Assembly: GCA_011523485.1 (NCBI GenBank)
Contig: WTGR01000081.1
Span: forward strand, 1-13,268
DNA from: Acidobacteriota bacterium
Lineage (GTDB): Bacteria; Acidobacteriota; Vicinamibacteria; Vicinamibacterales; UBA8438
Length of the DNA stretch: 13,268 nucleotides
Direction: 5' to 3'
Shown: piece by piece, positions 1 to 7,704 of the stretch
Position numbering within the stretch: the stretch's first letter is position 1
How the letters are laid out: each line of letters starts with the position of its first letter
The notes under the pieces: generated by a model
What the model saw: the letters and a program-made list of their open reading frames with translations, nothing else
Databases searched by the model: none
Told to the model about the DNA's origin: nothing
Position numbers and translations under genes: made by a program

Positions 1-1
1 G

Positions 2-70
2 GTGCGGCTCGAAGGCAAGGACTACGTGGTCCGCGACGGCGACGTCATCAACGTCCGCTTCGCCACATGA
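2..70 (+). CDS. ychF: YchF/EngD GTPase-family protein, C-terminal end only
   Basis: Only the last 22 codons and the stop are in the window; the gene begins upstream of base 1. The visible peptide, [20 protein letters not shown] followed by AT, closely matches the C-terminal TGS-domain end of YchF (OLA1 family), as I recall the E. coli ending RLEGKDYIVKDGDVMNF. YchF is a ribosome-associated P-loop ATPase/GTPase of the Obg family. The nucleotide-binding motifs lie outside the window and cannot be checked. The stop TGA overlaps the murJ start as ATGA, so the two genes are probably co-transcribed and translationally coupled. Confidence 0.85.
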   Translation: MRLEGKDYVVRDGDVINVRFAT

Positions 71-1698
71 CTCCCCCGGAGTCGACGCCCCCGCCCCCGC
101 CTGGAACGGCCGCAGCCTCGGCCACGACGCGGCTCGCGAGGTCCGCCGGCGTGGTGGGAGCGGCGACTCTGACCAGCCGCCTCCTCGGGCTCGTCCGCGA
201 CCAGGTGCTCGCGTATCTGTTCGGCGCCGGCAACGCCATGGACGCCTTCAACGTGGCGACGCGAATCCCCAACCTCCTGCGGGATCTGCTCGCCGAGGGC
301 GCGATGAGCGCCGCGTTCGTGCCCGCGTTCATGCGCCGTCTGACGCACGCCGGGCGGGTGGAAGCCTGGCGGCTCGGCAATCAGCTTCTGAACGCGCTCG
401 TGGTGGTGACCGGCGCGTTCGTCCTCGCCGGCATGCTCTTCGCGGAACCGCTCGTGCGACTGCTCGCCGGCTCCTACGCCGAAGTGCCCGGCAAGCTGGA
501 GCTGACGGTGTTCCTGACGCGCCTGCTGCTGCCCTTTCTGACGCTGGTGGCAGTCGCCGCGGCGCTGATGGGCATGCTGAACTCGCTCAACCGCTTCTTC
601 GTGCCGGCCCTCTCGCCCGCGATGTACAACGTGGGCATCATCCTGAGCGGCGCACTGCTCGTTCCGCTCATGCCCGGGCTCGGGCTCGATCCGATCGTCG
701 CGATTGCCATCGGCGCGCTGCTGGGCGGGGTCGGCCAGGTCGCGCTGCAGGTTCCCGCCCTCCACCGCGAGGGATTCCGGTACCGGGCGGTCCTCGACCC
801 GGCCGATCCCGGGCTGCGGCGCATCCTGCGGCTGATGGGACCCGGCACGCTGGCCGGCGCCGCCGTCCAGATCAACCTGCTGGTGAACATGGTGCTGGCC
901 ACCGGACAGGGCACGGGAGCCGTTTCCTGGCTCGGCTATGCGTTTCGCGTGATGTACCTGCCGATCGGCCTGTTCGGCGTCTCGATAGCCGCCGCGACGC
1001 TTCCGGTCGTCTCGCGCCACGCCGCGCGCGAGGAGATCGACGGCATCCGCGACGCCGTCTCACGGGCGCTCCGCCTCATGCTGGTGGTCAATGTCCCCGC
1101 TACGGTCGGCCTCATCGCGCTCGGCGCGCCGATCGTGCAACTCATCTTCGAACGCGGCAGCTTCACGCCGGAGGACACGGCCGCCACGGCCGCCGCGCTC
1201 CTCTTCTATGCCCCCGGGCTCGCCGGCTACTCGGCCGTCCGCATCGCCGTCCCCTGCTTCTACGCACTCGGCAGCAGCGTCACCCCGACCACGATCAGCA
1301 TGGCCGCCGTGACCCTGAACATCGCGCTCAATCTCCTGCTCGTGGATCTGATGGGATATCGCGGGCTGGCGCTCGGCGCCTCGATCGCGGCCCTGGTCAA
1401 CGCGATCACCCTCCTCGCGGTGCTGCGCCGGCGGCTCCACGGTCTCGATCTGGGCCGGGTCCTCACGGTCTTCGCGAAGATCGCCGTCGCATCGGCGGCC
1501 ATGGGAGCCGCGGCCTGGATGACGCATGCGCGGATGCTGGAAGCCTGGCCCGGCGCGGATCTCGTCACGCGCCTGGGCCGGGTCTGCACGAGCATCGCGG
1601 TCGGCGGCGCGGTGCTGGCGGCGGCTGCGCTGATGCTCGGGATTCGAGAGCTCGAACAGGTGGGGCGGCAGGTGCTGGCCCGCCTGGCTCGCAGATGA
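67..1698 (+). CDS. murJ: MurJ (MviN) lipid II flippase
   Basis: 543-residue polytopic inner-membrane protein of the MOP superfamily that moves lipid II to the periplasmic face for peptidoglycan synthesis. The signature block at about residues 33-90 is clear: [12 protein letters not shown], then [15 protein letters not shown] and [11 protein letters not shown]. By alignment from memory with E. coli MurJ, R38, R44, D59 and R72 match the cavity residues R18, R24, D39 and R52, and R294 in [10 protein letters not shown] matches R270. About 14 hydrophobic helices follow. The length is slightly above the usual ~510-520, partly because of a proline-rich cytoplasmic head (residues 3-12) that is absent in E. 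coli. The ATG sits in the ATGA overlap with ychF, and no good Shine-Dalgarno site precedes it, so translation probably depends on coupling. Identity is secure. Confidence 0.96.
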   Translation: MTPPESTPPPPPGTAAASATTRLARSAGVVGAATLTSRLLGLVRDQVLAYLFGAGNAMDAFNVATRIPNLLRDLLAEGAMSAAFVPAFMRRLTHAGRVEAWRLGNQLLNALVVVTGAFVLAGMLFAEPLVRLLAGSYAEVPGKLELTVFLTRLLLPFLTLVAVAAALMGMLNSLNRFFVPALSPAMYNVGIILSGALLVPLMPGLGLDPIVAIAIGALLGGVGQVALQVPALHREGFRYRAVLDPADPGLRRILRLMGPGTLAGAAVQINLLVNMVLATGQGTGAVSWLGYAFRVMYLPIGLFGVSIAAATLPVVSRHAAREEIDGIRDAVSRALRLMLVVNVPATVGLIALGAPIVQLIFERGSFTPEDTAATAAALLFYAPGLAGYSAVRIAVPCFYALGSSVTPTTISMAAVTLNIALNLLLVDLMGYRGLALGASIAALVNAITLLAVLRRRLHGLDLGRVLTVFAKIAVASAAMGAAAWMTHARMLEAWPGADLVTRLGRVCTSIAVGGAVLAAAALMLGIRELEQVGRQVLARLARR

Positions 1699-1721
1699 TC
1701 GGTCGGAACACGGGGCGGTCC

Positions 1722-1760
1722 GCCGGCGCGACTGCCGGCAACCGAATCCGGCGCGCCGGC
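1722..1760. repeat. 9-bp inverted repeat between murJ and the rhomboid gene
   Basis: GCCGGCGCG at 1722-1730 is the exact reverse complement of CGCGCCGGC at 1752-1760, separated by 21 bases that contain another GCCGGC. It lies in the 78-base gap after murJ. There is no T-tract after it, so it could be a weak terminator, an mRNA-stabilising stem, or chance in a GC-rich spacer. Confidence 0.35.
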
Positions 1761-1776
1761 CCCCGGGAATGGTACG

Positions 1777-2610
1777 ATGGGCGCGATGCGACCGATGCAC
1801 TACGGCGGCAGCCACTACTCTTTCGGACCCGGCCTGATGACGCCCGCGGTCAAGATGCTGCTGTGGGCCAACGTCGGTCCGTTCCTGCTGACCGCGCTCG
1901 CCCCGTCGCTGTTCTACTGGATCACCGGCGTCTTCGGACTGACGCCGCAGGCGGTCCTCACCCGGTTCTGGATCTGGCAGCCGGTCACCTACATGTTTCT
2001 GCACGGCGGCATGGGGCACGTGCTGCTGAACATGCTGGTGCTCTGGATGTTCGGCGTGCAGTTGGAGCGGATCTGGGGGTCCCGGTTCTTCCTGCGCTAC
2101 TACTTCGTCACCGGCGTCGGGGCGGGACTTTCGACCATCGCGGTGTCGCTGCTGCCGTTCGCTTTCGCCGATCCGACCTACGCGGCCGTGACGATCGGCG
2201 CCTCGGGCGCGGTCTACGGGTTGCTGATGGCGTTCGCGCTGATCTACCCGGAAACACCCATCCTGATGTTCTTCCTCTTTCCCGTACCGGCGAAGTACTT
2301 CGTGATGATCATCGGCGCCGTGGCGTTCCTGTCCGTGCCCCGCGGAGACGGGGTCGCGCACATCGCCCATCTCGGCGGGCTGCTGGTCGGCTTCCTGTAC
2401 CTGCGGATGCGCGGCGCAGCGGCCGGTCGGATCGGCGGTGGACGGATGCGGCTGGGACGGATCGGCGTCATCGCCGACATCAAGTACCGCTACGTCAAGT
2501 GGAAGATGGCGCGTCTCCGGAAGCGCTTCGACGTCTACCAGGGCCGGGGCGGCCGGGATTGGGACGACTACCCGCGCGGCGACGGCAACTGGAACGACCG
2601 CGTGCATTAG
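1777..2610 (+). CDS. Rhomboid-family intramembrane serine protease
   Basis: 277-residue membrane protein with the rhomboid hallmarks: the [11 protein letters not shown] motif (H77, H81, N85; H81 and N85 correspond to GlpG H150 and N154), the catalytic serine S143 in GASGAVYG, and the catalytic histidine H198 in AHIAHLGG. Rhomboids cut membrane-anchored substrates within the lipid bilayer using a Ser-His dyad; the substrate here is unknown. Six core helices span about residues 27-210. A 60-residue basic cytosolic tail follows, with a [15 protein letters not shown] stretch and a Gly/Asp/Trp-rich end. ATG 1777 is preceded by GGGAA with about 9 bases spacing; ATGs at 1786 and 1795 are alternatives that remove only 3-6 residues. 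The 78-base gap after murJ allows either co-transcription or a separate promoter. The stop overlaps the cupin gene on the other strand by four bases. Confidence 0.93.
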   Translation: MGAMRPMHYGGSHYSFGPGLMTPAVKMLLWANVGPFLLTALAPSLFYWITGVFGLTPQAVLTRFWIWQPVTYMFLHGGMGHVLLNMLVLWMFGVQLERIWGSRFFLRYYFVTGVGAGLSTIAVSLLPFAFADPTYAAVTIGASGAVYGLLMAFALIYPETPILMFFLFPVPAKYFVMIIGAVAFLSVPRGDGVAHIAHLGGLLVGFLYLRMRGAAAGRIGGGRMRLGRIGVIADIKYRYVKWKMARLRKRFDVYQGRGGRDWDDYPRGDGNWNDRVH

Positions 2611-2978
2611 CGCGGCGGGTCGCCGGCAGCACCCCCGCCGGTGGGCGCCAGCCACTCCGTCCGCACCGGACTGAAGAGATCGAGCGCGAACGTATCCGCC
2701 AGCGCTTCGGCCTGGTGCCGCACCCCGGCCGGAATCACCAGCACCTCTCCCTCGTGCACGACGATCTCCTCGTCTCCGACCACGCAGCGCAGAGCGCCCT
2801 CGAGCACGTATTGCAACTGCTCGCTCACGTGCCGGTGCGCCGGCACGTGCGCACCCCGCTTCAGATAGACCTGCACCAGCATCTGCCGCTCTCCCGACAC
2901 GATCTTCCGGGAGATCAGCTCCGTGACCTTGTCGAGATCGAGCGCGGCCCAACGATGAACGACGGCGTTCGACGGCAT
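2607..2978 (-). CDS. Small single-domain cupin protein
   Basis: 123 residues forming one conserved beta-barrel domain. Cupin motif 1 is seen at residues 42-61 ([18 protein letters not shown]) and motif 2 at 77-88 ([12 protein letters not shown]). Predicted metal ligands are H48, H50, Q54 (or adjacent E53) and H88; the glutamate of the textbook motif seems to be replaced by Gln, as in other small cupins. Such proteins are cytosolic enzymes, ligand sensors or stability factors, and the sequence does not say which. The ATG at 2978 is well supported: on the minus strand it follows a strong GGGGGAGGAA ribosome-binding site about 4 bases upstream. It is a single-gene unit, divergent from the E1 gene across 174 bases and convergent with the rhomboid gene. 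A control region shared with E1 is possible. Confidence 0.88.
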   Translation of the reverse strand: MPSNAVVHRWAALDLDKVTELISRKIVSGERQMLVQVYLKRGAHVPAHRHVSEQLQYVLEGALRCVVGDEEIVVHEGEVLVIPAGVRHQAEALADTFALDLFSPVRTEWLAPTGGGAAGDPPR

Positions 2979-3073
2979 CGGTTCCTCCCCCGCGGTCTGG
3001 GTCACCTGATCGTAACTGTTGACAGGGAACGGTTTACGCCGCCCTCGCGAAGGGCCGCCGGGCCGCTGCCGCG

Positions 3074-3082
3074 TGATATAAT
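3074..3082 (+). promoter_or_regulatory. Extended -10 promoter for the E1 gene
   Basis: TGATATAAT at 3074-3082 is a perfect extended -10 element (TG, one base, TATAAT), unusually AT-rich for this GC-rich spacer. No good -35 lies 16-18 bases upstream, which is typical of extended -10 promoters. The predicted start site is near 3089, giving a leader of about 64 bases before the E1 ATG at 3153. Inference from the consensus; no transcript data. Confidence 0.6.
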
Positions 3083-3106
3083 CGAGAGTCGTGCACGATA
3101 CTCGAT
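3081..3106. promoter_or_regulatory. Operator-like 26-bp imperfect palindrome at the E1 promoter
   Basis: ATCGAG (3081-3086) pairs with CTCGAT (3101-3106), and a perfect 10-bp palindrome TCGTGCACGA sits between them at 3089-3098; only the two-base steps AG/TA do not match. The left arm overlaps the -10 hexamer and the centre covers the predicted start site, the normal place for a repressor operator. A second perfect palindrome, CTCGATCGAG (3101-3110), adds a third TCGAG half-site. Which regulator would bind is unknown. Confidence 0.5.
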
Positions 3107-3152
3107 CGAGCCGACTGTCGCCCGCACCCGCCCACCGCAAGGACTCCGCACC

Positions 3153-5303
3153 ATGAAGGGACCAGCGCTCACGAACGAGCCTGCCGCCCGCGCAGCCCTC
3201 GCGGTCGGCGGTCCAGTCGACGAGCTGTCGCGCGAGCAGTTCATCGGCTTCTACCGCACGATGCTGCTGTCGCGTCGTCTCGACGACCGGGAGCTGCAGC
3301 TCAAGAACCAGAGCCTCAGCTACTTCCAGATCAGCGGAGCCGGGCACGAGGCCGTTCAGGTGGCGGCCGGACTGGCCCTGCGGCCGGGCCGCGACTGGGT
3401 CTTCCCGTACTACCGCGACCGGGCGTTGTGCCTGACGCTCGGTCTGACGGCCCACGACATGCTGCTCAACGCCGTGGGCGCGAAGGACGATCCCAACTCC
3501 GGCGGCCGGCAGATGCCGACCCACTGGAGCTCGCCGACGTTGCGCATCGTGTCCCCCTCGAGTGCGTGCACCACGCAGTGCCTGCACGCGGTCGGCGCGG
3601 CCGAGGCCGGTGAGCTTCTGCCACGGCTTCTCGGCATCGAATCCGATTCGTCTCCCCCCGACGACGATGTCGTGCTCGTCTCGCTCGGCGACGGCCAGAC
3701 CAGCGGGGGCGAGTTCTGGGAATCGCTCAATACGGCCTGCACGGGACGGCTTCCGGTGGTCTACCTGGTCGAGGACAACGGATACGCGATCTCCGTGCCG
3801 GTCGAGGTGCAGACGCCCGGCGGTGACATCTCGGATCTGATCGAGGCGTTCCCCGGCCTGCACGTCATCCGCGTCGACGGAACCGACGGCGTCGCCAGCT
3901 TCCGCGCCATGAGCGAAGCCGTGGCGTGGGCGCGGGGCCGTTCCGGCCCCGCACTGGTCCACGCGCACGTCACGCGTCCGTACTCGCACTCGATGTCGGA
4001 CGACGAGCGTCACTACAAGAGCGCCGCCGAACGGGAAGCGGAGGCGGCGCGCGATCCGCTGCGCCGGTTCGCCGACTTCCTGGTGGCCGCCGGGCATGCG
4101 ACGGAGGTCGAGCTCGACGCGGTGGCGGCCGACGTCGACCGCGAGGTGCAGGACGCATCGGACCGCGCCGTCGCCGCCCCGAAACCGGATGCGTCGACGG
4201 CCGCGTTGTACGTGTACTCCCCGACGGTCGACCCGGCTTCCGATGCGTTCGAGGCCGCGGCCGCCCCGGCCCCATCCGGCACGCCGGAGACGATGGTCTC
4301 CGCCATCAACCGCACGCTCAAGGACGAGATGGCGCGCGACCTCCGTATCGTCGTCTTCGGCGAGGACGTCGCCGACGCCAGCCGTCCGGAGATCCTCTCC
4401 GAGGTAACCGGCAAGGGAGGCGTGTTCAAGGCGACGCTCGGACTGCAACGGGAGTACGGCCGAGAGCGGGTCTTCAATTCTCCGCTCGCCGAGGCGAATA
4501 TCGTCGGACGGGCGATCGGCATGGCGGTGCGCGGTCTGAAGCCGGTGGTGGAGATCCAGTTCTTCGACTACATCTGGCCGGCCATGATGCAGATACGGGA
4601 CGAGCTCTGCATGCTGCGCTACCGCTCGAACAACGACTGGTCCTGCCCGGTCGTCATCCGTGTGCCGATCGGCGGCTACCTGAAGGGCGGCGCCCTCTAT
4701 CACAGTCAGTCCGGCGAGAGCATCTTCGCGCACTGCCCAGGGCTGCGCATCGCCTTTCCGTCGACCGCCGACGACGCGGCCGGCCTGCTCCGCACGGCGA
4801 TCCGGGCCGACGACCCGGTCCTCTTCCTCGAGCACAAGCACCTCTATCGCCAGACCTACAACAAGGGGATCTATCCGGGAGCCGACTACACGCTGCCGTT
4901 CGCGCGGGCCGCCGTCCGGCGCGACGGCGCCGACGTCACCGTGCTGACCTGGGGCGCTCTCGTGCAGAGGTCGCTGCTGGCCGCCGAGCGGGCCAGCCAG
5001 GAAGGAATCGACGTTCGGGTGATCGACCTGCGCACGATCGTACCGTACGACTGGGACGGCATCGCCGAAGCCGTGCGAGCGACCAGCCGGGTCGTGATCG
5101 CGCACGAAGACCAGTTGACGTGCGGTTTCGGGGCCGAGCTCGCCGCACGGATCGCCGACGAGCTGTTCGAGCACCTCGACGCCCCCGTCAAGCGCCTGGG
5201 GGCGTTGGACTGCCCGGTCGCCTACAGCCCCGTTCTCGAAGAGGCCATCCTGCCGCAGGCGGACGACGTGCTCGACACCATCAGAGCGACCGCTCGCTAC
5301 TGA
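3153..5303 (+). CDS. Fused 2-oxoacid dehydrogenase E1, alpha plus beta subunits
   Basis: 716 residues. The N-terminal half (about 25-315) is an E1-alpha domain: YYRDRA at 86-91, the thiamine diphosphate motif GDG (179-181) followed 27 residues later by N209 in VEDNGYAIS, and the conserved loop [10 protein letters not shown] (275-284). An Ala/Asp-rich linker (about 320-378) leads to an E1-beta domain: GEDV (403-406), [10 protein letters not shown] with the presumed catalytic E447, [12 protein letters not shown], and YHSQSGES with H517. The enzyme would use thiamine diphosphate and Mg2+ to decarboxylate a 2-oxoacid and reductively acylate the lipoyl group of E2. The branched-chain type is most similar in style, but the substrate (branched-chain 2-oxoacid, pyruvate or acetoin) cannot be fixed from sequence. 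Single-chain alpha/beta E1s are a known variant. ATG 3153 follows AAGGA with 9-base spacing. E2 and E3 are not adjacent; the next gene starts 14 bases downstream. Confidence 0.92.
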   Translation: MKGPALTNEPAARAALAVGGPVDELSREQFIGFYRTMLLSRRLDDRELQLKNQSLSYFQISGAGHEAVQVAAGLALRPGRDWVFPYYRDRALCLTLGLTAHDMLLNAVGAKDDPNSGGRQMPTHWSSPTLRIVSPSSACTTQCLHAVGAAEAGELLPRLLGIESDSSPPDDDVVLVSLGDGQTSGGEFWESLNTACTGRLPVVYLVEDNGYAISVPVEVQTPGGDISDLIEAFPGLHVIRVDGTDGVASFRAMSEAVAWARGRSGPALVHAHVTRPYSHSMSDDERHYKSAAEREAEAARDPLRRFADFLVAAGHATEVELDAVAADVDREVQDASDRAVAAPKPDASTAALYVYSPTVDPASDAFEAAAAPAPSGTPETMVSAINRTLKDEMARDLRIVVFGEDVADASRPEILSEVTGKGGVFKATLGLQREYGRERVFNSPLAEANIVGRAIGMAVRGLKPVVEIQFFDYIWPAMMQIRDELCMLRYRSNNDWSCPVVIRVPIGGYLKGGALYHSQSGESIFAHCPGLRIAFPSTADDAAGLLRTAIRADDPVLFLEHKHLYRQTYNKGIYPGADYTLPFARAAVRRDGADVTVLTWGALVQRSLLAAERASQEGIDVRVIDLRTIVPYDWDGIAEAVRATSRVVIAHEDQLTCGFGAELAARIADELFEHLDAPVKRLGALDCPVAYSPVLEEAILPQADDVLDTIRATARY

Positions 5304-5304
5304 C

Positions 5305-5311
5305 GAAGGAG
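5305..5311 (+). promoter_or_regulatory. Strong Shine-Dalgarno site placing a CTG start
   Basis: GAAGGAG at 5305-5311, just after the E1 stop (5301-5303), ends six bases before the CTG at 5318. No ATG, GTG or TTG lies at a workable distance in the frame that continues into a signal peptide, so this site decides the start of the next gene. Confidence 0.6.
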
Positions 5312-5317
5312 ACCCCG

Positions 5318-6382
5318 CTGAACCCACCGGCCCGTACACGCGCGATCGCCAGCATCCGCCGGCTCGCCGGGGCGACGGCCCTGGCGTTGGCGTTCGCGCC
5401 GCTCGTCACGCCCGCGCCGGAGGCCTCGCACCACGTCGAGATCCTGCACTCCACCGGCGGTCTGCCACCGCACATCGTCGGCACGTTCCGTGAACCGAGC
5501 GTCTTCCAGCAGGCGCCCGACGGGCGGTACTTCGTATTCGACCGGCGCGGGCATGCGGTCCATCGGATCGCCCCCGACCGCACCGTGACCACGCGGCTCG
5601 TACAGGTCGGTCCCGAAGACGGCCGGATCCTGGGTGCGAGCACGTTCGATCTCGGGCCCGGCTCCCGGTTCGTCGTCGCGGACGCGCCCGGCGGCCGGGA
5701 ACGCGTCCAGATCTTCGATCTCGACGGCGGGCGCCTGGGCAGCTTCCGGCTGCCGGGTCGCGCCGCGCCGCGACTCACCCTCGGCCCGATCGTCCTGAAC
5801 GGCATCGGCTCGCTGGAATTCACCGGCCGGTCGATGCTGATGAACCAGCCGGAGATCGGCGGACTGATCACCCGCTTCAGCCTGAACGGGCATCCGTACC
5901 AGACGTTCGGCTCCTTCCGCTCGACGGGTCACGAAGCCAATCGCGACCTGCATCTCGCCCTGAACAGCGGGTTGCCGCTCGCGGACCCGTTCGGCGAATA
6001 CTATTTCGTCTTCCAGTCGGGTCGGCCGCTCTTCCGCAAGTACGACAGCGGCGGGACCCTGCTCTTCGAACGTCACATCGAAGGCGTCGAGCTGGATCCA
6101 CTGATCAACGCGCTTCCGACGGTCTGGCCCACCCGCCCGGACGACCGCGGCCGGGAACTGCCGCTGGTTCCGCCCACGGTCCGCACCGCCGCGGTCGACC
6201 GTACCGGCAACCTGTGGGTCGCCCTGTCGACGCCGTTCCTCTACGTCTACGATCCGTCCGGCGAGAAGATTCGCACGGTCCGCCTGCAGGCGGCGGGCGT
6301 CGTGCACCCGTCGAGCCTGCACTTCCCGGACGAACGGCGGATGCTGGTCGCCCCCGGGTGCTACGAATTCACCGTGTGGTGA
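5318..6382 (+). CDS. Secreted beta-propeller-like protein of unknown function, CTG start
   Basis: 354 residues if translation begins at CTG 5318 (read as Met). The start choice rests on the GAAGGAG site and on the signal peptide that follows directly: a basic n-region (RTRAIASIRR), a hydrophobic core (about residues 16-30), and a likely cleavage near APEA/SHH at 36-37. The mature part shows repeated short beta-strand units such as GRYFVFDRRGHAVHRI, RVQIFDLDGGRLGSF, FRKYDSGGTLLFE and FLYVYDPSGEKIRTV. This is the pattern of six-bladed propellers of the NHL/6-bladed type. No catalytic residues are recognisable, and only one Cys (348) lies near the end. It probably acts in the periplasm or outside the cell as a binding or scaffold protein. 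It follows E1 by 14 bases, so it is likely co-transcribed, yet no functional link is evident. Its last 14 bases overlap the convergent transporter gene. Confidence 0.75.
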   Translation: MNPPARTRAIASIRRLAGATALALAFAPLVTPAPEASHHVEILHSTGGLPPHIVGTFREPSVFQQAPDGRYFVFDRRGHAVHRIAPDRTVTTRLVQVGPEDGRILGASTFDLGPGSRFVVADAPGGRERVQIFDLDGGRLGSFRLPGRAAPRLTLGPIVLNGIGSLEFTGRSMLMNQPEIGGLITRFSLNGHPYQTFGSFRSTGHEANRDLHLALNSGLPLADPFGEYYFVFQSGRPLFRKYDSGGTLLFERHIEGVELDPLINALPTVWPTRPDDRGRELPLVPPTVRTAAVDRTGNLWVALSTPFLYVYDPSGEKIRTVRLQAAGVVHPSSLHFPDERRMLVAPGCYEFTVW

Positions 6383-7292
6383 CCGGCGCGGGATCGGCCG
6401 ATCCCGCCGTACGCGTCAGCACCAGGCCGGCCAGCACGAGTACGGCGCCGCCGATGCGCGCGGCCCCGAGCGGCTCTCCCAGCCAGACGGCCCCGACCGC
6501 CATGGCGGCTACCGGCACGAGATTGGAGTAGACCGAGGTCCGGGCGCTGCCGAGTCTCTTGACGCCGGTGTACCAGATGATGTGCGCCACGGAGAGCGCC
6601 AGGAACCCCGAGACGACGAGCGCCACCCACGCCCAGCCGCTGACGGCTCCCCAGTCGAGCTCCAGCAGATCGGGCACCCCGAACGGCGCGTAGCACAGCG
6701 TGCCGACCAGCGTGGCGTAGGCCGACAACTGAAGCGGCGAGTAGCGTACCAGCAGCGCCCGCGATCCGGTCGTGTACCAGGCCCAGCACCAGAGGGCGAC
6801 CAGCGTCATGACGTCGCCGGTGAGCGTCGTCGGCGTGGCGCCGGCCCCCCGCCCGGCCACCAGGTAGACGCCGGCCACGGCAAGCGCGACCCCCAGCCAC
6901 TGCCGCCCGCCGACCGCTTCCCGCCGCCGACTCAGCGCGTTGAGCGCCAGCACGGCGATCGGCATGCAACCGAGGATCAGCGAGCTGTTGGCGACGGTAG
7001 TGCGCGCCAGACCGCTGACGAAAGCCAACTGGTAGCCGCAATGGCCAACCGCGCCCAGAGCCACCAGCGCCGGCCAGTCGCGGCGGGCGGGAATCGCCTC
7101 GCCGGCCAGACGCGAGGCGCACAGAAGCACCACACACGCCGTCGCGATCCGCAGTGCGTTGAACGCGAAGGCCGGAATCTCCTGGATGGCGGACTTGACG
7201 ACCGAAAAGTTGCTGCCCCAGATCAGCACCAGGAGCAGCAGAAGCGCATCGAGCGGGGTCAGGCTGACGCGGAGCGTTCCGCGGCTCACCAC
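6369..7292 (-). CDS. EamA/DMT-family membrane transporter
   Basis: 307 residues, ten predicted membrane helices in two EamA repeats (about 12-143 and 154-296). Typical sequence includes LLLVLIWGSNFSVVKSAI at the first helix, the end-of-repeat block SLILGCMPIAVLALNAL, and in repeat two YSNLVPVAAMAVGAVWLGEP. Members of the drug/metabolite transporter superfamily export small metabolites, amino acids or drugs; the substrate cannot be predicted here. The start is one of two adjacent GTG codons (7292 or 7289); no strong ribosome-binding site is seen, only a GGGAC-like stretch upstream. The gene is divergent from the atp operon across 169 bases and overlaps the 3' end of the propeller gene by 14 bases. 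Confidence 0.9.
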   Translation of the reverse strand: MVSRGTLRVSLTPLDALLLLLVLIWGSNFSVVKSAIQEIPAFAFNALRIATACVVLLCASRLAGEAIPARRDWPALVALGAVGHCGYQLAFVSGLARTTVANSSLILGCMPIAVLALNALSRRREAVGGRQWLGVALAVAGVYLVAGRGAGATPTTLTGDVMTLVALWCWAWYTTGSRALLVRYSPLQLSAYATLVGTLCYAPFGVPDLLELDWGAVSGWAWVALVVSGFLALSVAHIIWYTGVKRLGSARTSVYSNLVPVAAMAVGAVWLGEPLGAARIGGAVLVLAGLVLTRTAGSADPAPVTTR

Positions 7293-7336
7293 GGGCGCCG
7301 TCCCGGCGCCCCGGCGGAACGGATTGCCCCCGCGCG

Positions 7337-7365
7337 TTGCCTCATCGGTGGCCCCTTGGTATCAT
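7337..7365 (+). promoter_or_regulatory. Sigma-70-like promoter of the atp Fo operon
   Basis: TTGCCT (7337-7342) as -35 and TATCAT (7360-7365) as -10 are separated by exactly 17 bases. The -10 matches the consensus at 5 of 6 positions and the -35 at 4 of 6. The predicted start is near 7372, giving a leader of about 90 bases before atpZ. It lies in the divergent spacer between the transporter gene and the atp genes. Predicted only. Confidence 0.55.
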
Positions 7366-7408
7366 TGGCTGTTTGTTCGGTCGCGGAGGGCGGTCGCCAT
7401 ATCAGATT

Positions 7409-7440
7409 GCTTCGCCTGCGGGGCCGGCGGCCCTCGAAGC
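7409..7440 (+). promoter_or_regulatory. Leader hairpin upstream of atpZ
   Basis: GCTTCG (7409-7414) pairs with CGAAGC (7435-7440). Inside it GGGCC (7421-7425) pairs with GGCCC (7429-7433) around a GGC loop, with a G-U pair and a five-base bulge between the stems. It ends 21 bases before the atpZ ATG, so it leaves the ribosome-binding region free. No T-tract follows, so it is not a typical terminator; mRNA stabilisation or regulator binding is possible. Confidence 0.45.
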
Positions 7441-7461
7441 GCGCCGGTGGCGGGAAAGAGA

Positions 7462-7704
7462 ATGCCCGGCGAGCGGGAGTCGTTCGTAGCCGGGTCCTTG
7501 CGGCATCTGCAAGACAATATCCGCAGGGCCGGGCCGGCGGCAACGGCGAGCTATTCGTTGATCGGCGCCATTGTTCTGCTCGGCGGTGGAGGGCATCTGG
7601 TAGACCGCTGGCAGGGAACGGAACCCTGGGGCCTGCTGGCGGGTCTGCTGACCGGGCTGGTCGTCGGTTTCTACGAACTGGCAAAGACGGTCTGGAAGCG
7701 GTGA
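7462..7704 (+). CDS. atpZ: AtpZ-type small membrane protein of the ATP synthase operon
   Basis: 80 residues, with two membrane helices at about 32-47 and 55-76. The central block GGGGHLVDRWQGTEPWGLLA and the following GLVVGFYEL match the pattern of the AtpZ/AtpQ family (F0F1-ATPase 'gene 1' subunit), in which a Gly-rich helix ends in a D-x-W/R turn. Family members are usually first in atp operons, as here, and have been proposed to help Fo assembly with AtpI or to take part in Mg2+/Ca2+ handling; the role is not settled. ATG 7462 follows a GGGAAAGAGA purine run. The stop TGA overlaps a GTG start of the next gene as GTGA, indicating coupled translation. Confidence 0.82.
   Translation: MPGERESFVAGSLRHLQDNIRRAGPAATASYSLIGAIVLLGGGGHLVDRWQGTEPWGLLAGLLTGLVVGFYELAKTVWKR

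Noticed and set aside
67..102. Proline-rich MurJ head as a signal peptide or misplaced start
   Set aside because: It lacks a hydrophobic core and the ATG is fixed by the ATGA overlap with ychF; no better start with a ribosome-binding site is seen before the first helix.
3019..3024. Perfect TTGACA that might be the -35 of the E1 promoter
   Set aside because: It lies 52 bases upstream of the TATAAT, far beyond the 16-18 expected, and no -10 is found at the proper distance. It was not paired with any promoter.
1695..3152. Plus-strand open frame running upstream of the E1 start
   Set aside because: This part lies in a shadow frame of the rhomboid gene and across the cupin and promoter spacer. 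It is Arg-rich without motifs, and the E1 domain, ribosome-binding site and promoter all support a start at 3153.
2979..5339. Very long minus-strand open frame opposite the E1 gene
   Set aside because: Only its last 123 codons (the cupin, 2607-2978) look like a protein. The rest is Arg/Gly/Val-rich, shows no domain, and mirrors the strongly conserved E1 coding frame; long antisense frames are expected at high GC.
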